The notes under the pieces: model-generated
What the model saw: the letters and a program-made list of their open reading frames with translations, nothing else
Told to the model about the DNA's origin: nothing
Database searches by the model: none
From: an uncultured Ruminococcus sp.
GTDB taxonomy: Bacteria; Bacillota; Clostridia; Oscillospirales; CAG-272
DNA length: 5,659 nucleotides
Assembly: GCA_902803255.1 (NCBI GenBank)
Contig: CADCPG010000300.1
Span: 1-5,659 of the forward strand
Direction: 5' to 3'
Translations under genes and position numbers: made by a program
Shown here: positions 1 to 4,597 of the stretch, piece after piece
How the letters are laid out: every line of letters starts with the position of its first letter
How positions within the stretch are numbered: the first letter of the stretch is position 1

Positions 1-240
1 AAAACTGTCGCTTGCCGTATCCCCGCATCCGAGAACGCGGAAGCTGCGGTCCCACTTGGTGTCGGGGAGCGAAGGGACGAGCTCGGTCTGCCCGTCGGTT
101 TCGGCGGGAACTGTTGTCTCTGCGGTCGCAGCGGTCGTGTCGCCAGCGCCCGGGGTGTCATCGGCGCAGCAGACCATAACGGCGGCAGACAGAATCACCG
201 CAAGGAACACGGCGGTAAGCTTAATGATGAGTATTTTCAT
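1..240 (-). CDS. Exported, probably lipid-anchored solute-binding protein (N-terminus only, partial)
   Basis: Only the first 80 residues are in the window; the reading frame runs open off the left edge. The start ATG (238-240) is well supported by an AGGAGG site at 246-251, 5 nt upstream. Residues 1-26 form an export signal: MKILIIK, a hydrophobic stretch rich in A/V/L/I, then a Cys-Cys pair at residues 24-25. A low-complexity Thr/Ala/Glu/Pro linker follows (about 27-58), then SLPDTKWDRSFRVLG at about 57-71. This signal, tether and 'LPD..W....FRVLG' layout is typical of clostridial extracellular sugar-binding lipoproteins of ABC transporters, but the binding domain itself is not visible, so the class is an inference. 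The lipobox is imperfect (VMVC or MVCC, with no small residue at -1 except the first Cys). The gene lies divergent to an AraC-family regulator 83 bp away, which suggests it is that regulator's target. Confidence 0.7.
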   Translation of the reverse strand, partial: MKILIIKLTAVFLAVILSAAVMVCCADDTPGAGDTTAATAETTVPAETDGQTELVPSLPDTKWDRSFRVLGCGDTASDSF

Positions 241-255
241 TCTTTCCTCCTTTTT

Positions 256-282
256 TTCATACAATCTTGAAAGATCGGTCAA
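256..282 (-). promoter_or_regulatory. Possible weak promoter of the divergent solute-binding protein gene
   Basis: On the minus strand TTGACC (282-277) could serve as -35 and TATGAA (261-256) as -10, but the spacing is only 15 bp. The site sits just upstream of the AGGAGG at 246-251 and would leave a very short leader. A suboptimal promoter like this would fit a gene that needs an activator. It overlaps the -35 region of the opposite promoter, so the two could interfere. This is a tentative call. Confidence 0.3.
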
Positions 283-295
283 AATATGGTACAAT
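267..295 (+). promoter_or_regulatory. Promoter of the AraC-family regulator gene
   Basis: The -35 element is TTGAAA (267-272) and the -10 element is TACAAT (290-295), separated by exactly 17 bp. TG at 287-288 makes an extended -10 (TGG-TACAAT). Transcription should start near 302, giving a leader of about 20 nt before the ATG at 324. Each box differs from the sigma-A consensus at a single position. The position also argues against a TTG start at 267 for the downstream gene, because that codon would lie inside the -35 box. Confidence 0.7.
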
Positions 296-323
296 ATTAT
301 TCAGATCGGGGAGGGTGAAGGCG

Positions 324-1166
324 ATGATAAAGAGGACCGTTAACGTGCCGTCAAGCGACAACATCGAGATCCAGTACTACATCAGAGACAGTGACACCGG
401 ACCGGACCGTCAGCTGGATTATCCGGTCCACGTCCACGATTATCTTGAGTTCTACTACCTGATCGAAGGCGACGTCAGCTTTATGGTCGACAACACTATT
501 TATCCGCTGAAACCGGGCGACGCCGTCTTCTGCCGTCCAAACGAGATACACCACTGCATACGCCATTCCGACCGGCCGCATCTTCACGCCTGCTTCTGGT
601 TCATGTCGGAAAACGACTTCCTGCTCGGCTCCTTCCTCCGTGACCGCCACGCTAACGGCAATCTGCTTTCGCCGCCGTCCGACGAGAAAAGGTCGGCGAT
701 CCGCGACTCGGTCACGGAGCTCGGGATGACAGGCGGAAAGGATACCCTTTTAGAGTTCTCCCGTCTCATCTTGCTGCTTGACATGTGGCGGGGGTGCCTG
801 AGCCGCGGAACGGCAGAGAGCGAGCTACCAGGGCAGCTCAGGCTGATCCTTGACGACATCTCAAAGAATCTGCCAGAGATCCGCAGCATATCTTATCTGA
901 CCGGCAAATACTATGTAAGTCCGTCACAGCTAAGACGGCTCTTCACAACTCATCTGGGCACGACGCCGAAGGCATATATAGAAAGAAGGCGTCTCGCCTA
1001 CTCCAGGATCCTGTTAAAGAGCGGAATGCGCGTTACCGACGCCTGCATTGCCTCGGGCTTCCCGGATCTCTCAAACTACATCCGCCTTTTCAGAACGAAC
1101 TTCGGGATCACTCCGTCGGAATACCGGCGCGGGATCCTCAACACCGAACCCAACAAATACAAGTGA
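324..1166 (+). CDS. AraC-family transcriptional regulator with N-terminal cupin sensor domain
   Basis: A 280-residue DNA-binding regulator, the normal length for the AraC/XylS family. The N-terminal part is a cupin/AraC-binding domain: HVHDYLEF at residues 36-43 (His36, His38, Glu42), then LIEGDVSF, LKPGD at 62-66 and IHHC at 75-78, the histidines and glutamate matching the usual cupin ligand positions. The C-terminal 95 residues hold two helix-turn-helix motifs, about 189-212 (ISYLTGKYYVSPSQLRRLF) and about 237-260, followed by the family signature ending GITPSEYRR (261-269). The ATG at 324 is chosen because GGAGG (310-314) lies 9 nt upstream and the promoter is just before it; upstream in-frame codons would fall in the promoter. 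Such proteins usually sense sugars or related small ligands and control neighbouring uptake or catabolic genes, here most likely the divergent binding-protein gene. The ligand cannot be read from the sequence. Confidence 0.95.
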   Translation: MIKRTVNVPSSDNIEIQYYIRDSDTGPDRQLDYPVHVHDYLEFYYLIEGDVSFMVDNTIYPLKPGDAVFCRPNEIHHCIRHSDRPHLHACFWFMSENDFLLGSFLRDRHANGNLLSPPSDEKRSAIRDSVTELGMTGGKDTLLEFSRLILLLDMWRGCLSRGTAESELPGQLRLILDDISKNLPEIRSISYLTGKYYVSPSQLRRLFTTHLGTTPKAYIERRRLAYSRILLKSGMRVTDACIASGFPDLSNYIRLFRTNFGITPSEYRRGILNTEPNKYK

Positions 1167-1213
1167 GCGTTCCGTGTTCTTTTCTCCCGCCGTAGTTCTT
1201 TCGAGCCGAATTT

Positions 1214-1250
1214 ATTATACCATTTGTTTTAACACAGTAATTGGTATAAT
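1214..1250 (+). repeat. Perfect 9-bp inverted repeat over the promoter upstream of the PHP gene
   Basis: ATTATACCA (1214-1222) and TGGTATAAT (1242-1250) are exact reverse complements separated by 19 bp. The right arm is itself the extended -10 of the promoter reading into the PHP gene, so the left arm presents the same extended -10 sequence on the opposite strand. The repeat could be an operator (arm centres 28 bp apart) or a pair of face-to-face promoter elements. Confidence 0.6.
1224..1250 (+). promoter_or_regulatory. Promoter of the PHP-domain phosphoesterase gene
   Basis: A perfect TATAAT (1245-1250) is preceded by TG at 1242-1243, an extended -10. The -35 is poor (TTGTTT at 1224-1229, spacer 15 bp), which is tolerated when the -10 is extended. 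Transcription would start near 1257, leaving an A-rich leader of about 44 nt that contains the ribosome binding site GAGGA at 1290-1294. The surrounding 1205-1265 stretch is sharply AT-rich compared with the genes on each side. This indicates that the PHP gene is not simply read through from the AraC gene. Confidence 0.65.
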
Positions 1251-1300
1251 CTAACAATTATTATGTAAAAAACGCCGAAAACAAAAGCTGAGGAACAGAT

Positions 1301-2224
1301 ATGAAACTGTTTGGAACCCGGGCCGCGTGGCACAAGGCAAACCTTCACTCGCACACGACGCTGAGCGACGGTCTTCTCACCGCCGCACAGGCCGCCGGCC
1401 TCTACCGCTCGCACGGCTACGACGTCTTCGCCGTGACCGACCACTGGCTGGCCGGCACCCCGACGTCTGCGGACGGCGATTTTATCCTGCTGGGCGGAAT
1501 AGAGCTCGCCTCCAACAGCTATATGTCGGAAGGCTCGCTCGAGTGCTGGCACATAGTCGGCCTCGGGGTGCCCGAGGGATTCAGACAGACGCTGCCGAGA
1601 AACGACACGCCGCCGCAGGCGCTGATCGACGGGATACGCTCGCAGGGCGGATTCGTCATCCTCGCGCATCCGGCCTGGAGCCTCAACACCGCAGGCCAGA
1701 TACTCACGCTCAGCGGGATCGACGCCGTCGAGATCTGGAATACACAGTCGGCGCTTCCCTACAACCCCGACCGCGCCGATTCCTCGCAGATCCTCGACGC
1801 GGTCTTCAGCGCCGGAATGCTGATGCCGCTGCTCGCCTCCGACGATTCGCACAGATACGCGCGTGAGGCCTGCCGCGCGGCGACGATGATATCGACCGAC
1901 GATTTCACGCCCGCCGGTATACTCTCGGCGATCAGAGCGGGAAAAAGCTACGCGACGACAGGCCCCCGGTTCCGCCAGGTGGAGATCGACGGCGGACGCG
2001 TGAACGTCGAGACCGAAACGCCCTGCACCGCCGCCTGCGTAATGACCAATCATCCGTGGATGAAGGGAGCGGTCGACTGCGTCTTCGGCAGCGACGGAGA
2101 CCCTGTCGATAGGACCTCCTTCTCGCTCGCGACCGGCGAGAATACCTCCTTTATCAGGGTGACGGTCTTCGACTCGCTCGGCCGGCGCGCATGGACGAAC
2201 CCCGTAAAACTCAGCAACTCTTAA
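1301..2224 (+). CDS. PHP-domain metallo-phosphoesterase, CehA/McbA-like
   Basis: A 307-residue, probably cytoplasmic metal-dependent hydrolase; no signal peptide or membrane segment is visible. The PHP metal-binding motifs appear in order: HSHTTLSDG at 16-24, VTDHW at 45-49, GIELAS at 66-71, WHIVGLG at 83-89 (His84), LAHPAW at 121-126, VEIWN at 143-147 and ASDDSH at 179-184 (Asp182, His184). AGKSYATTGPRF follows at about 214-225, then a beta-rich C-terminal part ending in RRAWTNPVKL, a layout common to the CehA/McbA-like PHP hydrolases. All expected metal ligands seem intact, so it should be active. PHP enzymes act on phosphoesters such as nucleotide or sugar phosphates; the substrate here is unknown. 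The ATG at 1301 has GAGGA at 1290-1294, 6 nt upstream. It follows the AraC gene by 134 bp with its own promoter, so a shared pathway is possible but not shown. Confidence 0.92.
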   Translation: MKLFGTRAAWHKANLHSHTTLSDGLLTAAQAAGLYRSHGYDVFAVTDHWLAGTPTSADGDFILLGGIELASNSYMSEGSLECWHIVGLGVPEGFRQTLPRNDTPPQALIDGIRSQGGFVILAHPAWSLNTAGQILTLSGIDAVEIWNTQSALPYNPDRADSSQILDAVFSAGMLMPLLASDDSHRYAREACRAATMISTDDFTPAGILSAIRAGKSYATTGPRFRQVEIDGGRVNVETETPCTAACVMTNHPWMKGAVDCVFGSDGDPVDRTSFSLATGENTSFIRVTVFDSLGRRAWTNPVKLSNS

Positions 2225-2236
2225 AGAGGCTTTTTT
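2213..2236 (+). terminator. Possible weak intrinsic terminator overlapping the PHP gene stop codon
   Basis: AGC (2213-2215) plus CTC (2218-2220) can pair with GAG (2226-2228) plus GCT (2229-2231), leaving an AA bulge and a TTAAA loop, directly followed by a T tract ending at 2236. The stem is short (6 bp, bulged) and covers the stop codon at 2222-2224, so a translating ribosome would compete with folding. The T tract is the best argument for it. Confidence 0.3.
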
Positions 2237-2243
2237 CTGCCGC

Positions 2244-2295
2244 AAACGCAGTCAGCCGCACCTCTCACGAACGATCGGTGCGACTGACTGCGTTT
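2244..2295. repeat. Long hairpin-forming inverted repeat in the convergent intergenic region
   Basis: Two 19-nt arms, 2244-2262 and 2277-2295, are reverse complements except for one C/A mismatch (2256 against 2283). The outer 12 bp are perfect (AAACGCAGTCAG with CTGACTGCGTTT), the inner 6 bp are perfect (CGCACC with GGTGCG), and the loop is 14 nt. It lies between the PHP gene (plus) and the flippase gene (minus), where a bidirectional terminator is expected, but neither side has a clean T tract: the plus side continues as TTTATGTGTATAG and the minus side as TTTGCGGCAG. It may be a non-canonical terminator, a transcript-stabilising structure or one copy of a dispersed palindromic repeat. Confidence 0.7.
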
Positions 2296-2311
2296 ATGTG
2301 TATAGTTATAT

Positions 2312-2357
2312 CCGGATTTTTTCATGACATTCCGGCCTGTGACGTCATAAAAGCCGG
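2312..2357. repeat. Imperfect inverted repeat downstream of the flippase gene
   Basis: CCGG (2312-2315), a TTTT run and ATGAC (2324-2328) can pair with GTCAT (2344-2348), AAAA (2349-2352) and CCGG (2354-2357), with unpaired bases between the blocks and a 15-nt loop. The stretch also contains short perfect palindromes: ATCCGGAT (2310-2317), TGACGTCA (2340-2347) and AGCCGGCT (2352-2359). No stem is followed by a T tract in either direction, so a classical terminator is not supported. Together with the larger hairpin just upstream, most of this 140-bp spacer is symmetrical sequence. Confidence 0.35.
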
Positions 2358-2364
2358 CTCCTTC

Positions 2365-3783
2365 TCACTCGCCGCCGCGGCTGAAGATCTTCCGTACGGC
2401 AGCGAAGATCCCAGGCGCGTTGAAGGCGATCACGGCGGCGAAGAAGACTCCCTGCCAGATCATCCAGTGCCCGGCTTCGGTGACCATGATCGCGCACTGA
2501 CCGCCGAGGAGCAGCGAATTTACGGCCAGCCTCGGCACTCCGACCGAGAATCCGACGTATTTCTTCGCAGTCACCGCCCTGATCGCAAAAAGCAGGACGT
2601 AGCTTGCGAGAGTGGCGACCGCCACTCCCTGGGCTCCGAGAGAGGGAGCCAGGGCAAGCGACAGCAGTATGTTCGCGGCGGCGCCGGAAAAGGCCGTGAA
2701 AAATGCCGGGAGGCTCTTCTTTCTTACCATATATACAGTGCTCATGAAGGTCGAGAGGGCCGAATAGGCGGTCGCGAGGATCAGCACCGGTATGAATTCC
2801 CACGCCCCGTAATAGCTCTCGTTGAGCAGCAGACGGGTCAGCGGCTTGGTAAACGCGGTTAGGAATGAGGCAGCCATGAAGATCACGCCGTTGAAAGAGG
2901 CGAAGACTCCGGTGAAAAATCCGCCTCTGGTCGACTCGTCGGCGTCCTTTACCGACGAAAGCTGCCAGGCCTGGATAAAGATCGTGGTGAGGAGAGTCAG
3001 CACCGTCGGGATCTTGTATGAATACACGAACATCCCGTTGACGGCGTCGCCGCAGCGCCATCTGACGATCAGCTTGTCGGTGATGTTGGTCAGCGACCAC
3101 ATGACCGTCGTCGGGATCATGGGAATGCTGTATTTCAGAAGGGCCTTCACCGTCCCGGACTCCGCCGCCTTCGGGTCGTAGTCACGCCAGAGCTTCAGCC
3201 AGACGACGAGTATCACCGTTACCGCCGCGTTTGCCAGAGTGATCGCCAGAATGAATCCCGTGACCCCCAATCTGAGGAGCACAAGGAAGATGACGTTGAA
3301 GACTATCGTCAGCGCCGTGTTGATTATCCCCTGCGCCGCGTAGACGGTCGTGTGCCCAAGAGAGCGGACATAGTAGGAGACGGCCATCTGGAGGTTGGCC
3401 GCGATGACGAAGCCCACAGTAAGCCATACATATCCCGAATTTCTGCCGAAGAGGAGAGCAAGCGGCGAAAGCAGAAGAAAAACGGCCGTCGAGGCGAAAA
3501 AGATATTCATCGACGACGAAAAGATCCGCTTTCTCGACGCCTCCGCGTCGGCTTCGCCCGAGCCCGGATCCATGGCGAAACGCAGTATCCCCTCGCAGAT
3601 CCCGAGGCAGGCGACCGGCATCAGGAAGTTTCCTATCTGCTGGATAAGATCGGCGGTCGACGATTCCTCCCTCGCCAGAACTGCCGTGTAAAGAGGCATG
3701 AGCAGATATACCATTGCCTTGGACAGAAACTGTCCGGCGGCGAACACCGCGGTATTGGAAAGCAGTCTTTTATATCTGTTCAT
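2365..3783 (-). CDS. Polysaccharide/lipid-linked oligosaccharide flippase, Wzx-like (MVF/MOP superfamily membrane protein)
   Basis: A 472-residue integral membrane protein with about 14 hydrophobic segments along its whole length and a basic start (MNRYKR). The opening NTAVFAAGQFLSKAMVYLLMPLYTAVL is the hallmark first helix of the Wzx/RfbX 'polysaccharide biosynthesis' transporters; the second half carries KYSIPMIPTTVMWSLTN (about residue 216 on) and a loop NESYYGAWEFIPVL, also family-typical. These proteins move undecaprenyl-linked glycans across the cytoplasmic membrane for capsule, teichoic or exopolysaccharide synthesis; the actual substrate is unknown. The start at 3783 is kept because the next Met would remove helix 1, although the Shine-Dalgarno is weak (AGGA, 11 nt upstream). 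No glycosyltransferase or polymerase gene adjoins it, which is unusual for Wzx and leaves a MurJ-like or stand-alone role open. It is downstream of yebC on the same strand, 58 bp apart, with a candidate promoter. Confidence 0.88.
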   Translation of the reverse strand: MNRYKRLLSNTAVFAAGQFLSKAMVYLLMPLYTAVLAREESSTADLIQQIGNFLMPVACLGICEGILRFAMDPGSGEADAEASRKRIFSSSMNIFFASTAVFLLLSPLALLFGRNSGYVWLTVGFVIAANLQMAVSYYVRSLGHTTVYAAQGIINTALTIVFNVIFLVLLRLGVTGFILAITLANAAVTVILVVWLKLWRDYDPKAAESGTVKALLKYSIPMIPTTVMWSLTNITDKLIVRWRCGDAVNGMFVYSYKIPTVLTLLTTIFIQAWQLSSVKDADESTRGGFFTGVFASFNGVIFMAASFLTAFTKPLTRLLLNESYYGAWEFIPVLILATAYSALSTFMSTVYMVRKKSLPAFFTAFSGAAANILLSLALAPSLGAQGVAVATLASYVLLFAIRAVTAKKYVGFSVGVPRLAVNSLLLGGQCAIMVTEAGHWMIWQGVFFAAVIAFNAPGIFAAVRKIFSRGGE

Positions 3784-3807
3784 GCCTGAATATGTCCTGT
3801 TTTAATT

Positions 3808-3816
3808 AGTATAGCA
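3808..3816 (-). promoter_or_regulatory. Extended -10 promoter of the flippase gene
   Basis: On the minus strand TGC-TATACT (3816 down to 3808) is an extended -10 close to consensus, with no recognisable -35. Transcription would start near 3801, leaving a leader of about 17 nt before the ATG at 3783. It sits in the 58-bp gap after yebC, where I see no terminator, so the flippase may be expressed both from here and by read-through. Confidence 0.45.
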
Positions 3817-3841
3817 GATTAACCCGACCCGTTACGCCCGG

Positions 3842-4570
3842 TCAGGCGTTGCCCCAGTTGTGGTAGACGTTCATGACGTCGTCGTCGTCCTCGAGCTTCT
3901 CGATGAGCAGACCCATGAACTTTATGTCGTCCTCGTTCTCAAGATCGACGGTCGTCTGCGGGACCTTGGCTCTGTCGGCCGACGACGGCTTGTATCCTGC
4001 GGCCTCGAGCGCCTCGGCGACGGCGATGAGATCGTCGGGTTCGGTGTAGATCGTGTAAAAGCCCTCTTCGCCCTCAAAATCCGAGGCGCCCGCCTCGAGC
4101 GCGGTCTCCATGAGCTTGTCCTCGTCTATATCCCCGTCCTCGTCGTTTATCTCGATCACGCCCTTTTCGTCGAACATGAAGGAAACGCATCCCGTCTGAC
4201 CGAGATTGCCGTGATATTTGGAGAAGCAGGCCCTGATGTTTCCGGCGGTCCTGTTGCGGTTGTCGGTGGTGGCCTCGACTATGACGGCGACACCCGACGG
4301 ACCGTATCCCTCGTATGTGATCTCCTCGTAACTCACGTTGCCCGAGCCGGCCGCCTTCTTTATCGTACGCTCGATGTTGTCGTTCGGAACGTTGTTGGCC
4401 TTGGCCTTGGCGATAAGATCGCGGAGCTTCGAGTTGGAGACGGGATCAGGCCCGCTCTCCTTGACGGCTATCGTGATCTCTTTGCCTATCTTTGTGAAGA
4501 CCTTCGCTCTCGCGGCGTCGGTCTTTTCCTTTTTGTGCTTGATGTTGCTCCATTTGCTGTGTCCTGACAT
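3842..4570 (-). CDS. yebC: YebC/TACO1-family translation-associated protein (often annotated 'transcriptional regulator')
   Basis: A 242-residue cytoplasmic protein, full family length, with the invariant start MSGHSKWSNIKHKK (1-14) and KVFTKIGKEI (23-32), then NVPNDNIERTIKKA (60-73), YEGYGPSGVAVIVEATTDN (86-104), R-T-A-G-NIR (107-113) and GCVSFMF (127-133). The C-terminal half is strongly acidic, with IDEDK, EGEEG and LEDDDD runs. The family was long annotated as a DNA-binding regulator (PmpR); mitochondrial TACO1 and more recent bacterial work point to a ribosome role, easing translation through difficult, proline-rich stretches. The ATG at 4570 is preceded by GAGAGG about 11 nt upstream, a slightly long spacing, but the conserved N-terminus fixes this start. 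It follows argS by 27 bp on the same strand with no visible promoter between, so the two are probably co-transcribed, which suits a translation function. Confidence 0.97.
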   Translation of the reverse strand: MSGHSKWSNIKHKKEKTDAARAKVFTKIGKEITIAVKESGPDPVSNSKLRDLIAKAKANNVPNDNIERTIKKAAGSGNVSYEEITYEGYGPSGVAVIVEATTDNRNRTAGNIRACFSKYHGNLGQTGCVSFMFDEKGVIEINDEDGDIDEDKLMETALEAGASDFEGEEGFYTIYTEPDDLIAVAEALEAAGYKPSSADRAKVPQTTVDLENEDDIKFMGLLIEKLEDDDDVMNVYHNWGNA

Positions 4571-4597
4571 TGTTTTTATAACCTCTCTTTGTATTTA

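Noticed and set aside
267..323. An upstream TTG start for the AraC-family gene.
   Set aside because: The TTG is inside the -35 box, the extra residues have no family similarity, and the ATG at 324 has a well-placed GGAGG.
56..343. A plus-strand frame of 95 codons across the divergent intergenic region.
   Set aside because: It is antisense to the signal peptide and linker of the exported protein and reads through both promoter boxes and the regulator's ribosome binding site.
1263..1268. A start-stop mini-frame (ATG TAA) in the PHP gene leader.
   Set aside because: No Shine-Dalgarno precedes it and it lies within a few bases of the predicted transcript start, so it is most likely chance in AT-rich DNA.
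1229..2245. A minus-strand frame of 338 codons opposite the PHP gene.
   Set aside because: The translation is Arg/Gly/Val-rich without motifs, while the plus strand carries all PHP metal-binding motifs; it is a shadow of high GC content.
2191..2862. A plus-strand frame of 223 codons overlapping the PHP 3' end, the hairpin and the flippase 3' end.
   Set aside because: It runs through a palindrome-rich spacer and antisense to a clear membrane protein; the product is charged low-complexity sequence with no recognisable fold.
3784..3841. A terminator between yebC and the flippase gene.
   Set aside because: The gap has GC-rich runs next to yebC's stop, but they do not pair into a convincing stem and no T tract follows on the minus strand.
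3860..4567. A plus-strand frame of 235 codons open across almost the whole yebC gene.
   Set aside because: It is the exact antisense of a strongly conserved protein in GC-rich DNA, its product is a Val/Leu/Gly/Asp-rich sequence with no domain, and no ribosome binding site precedes it.
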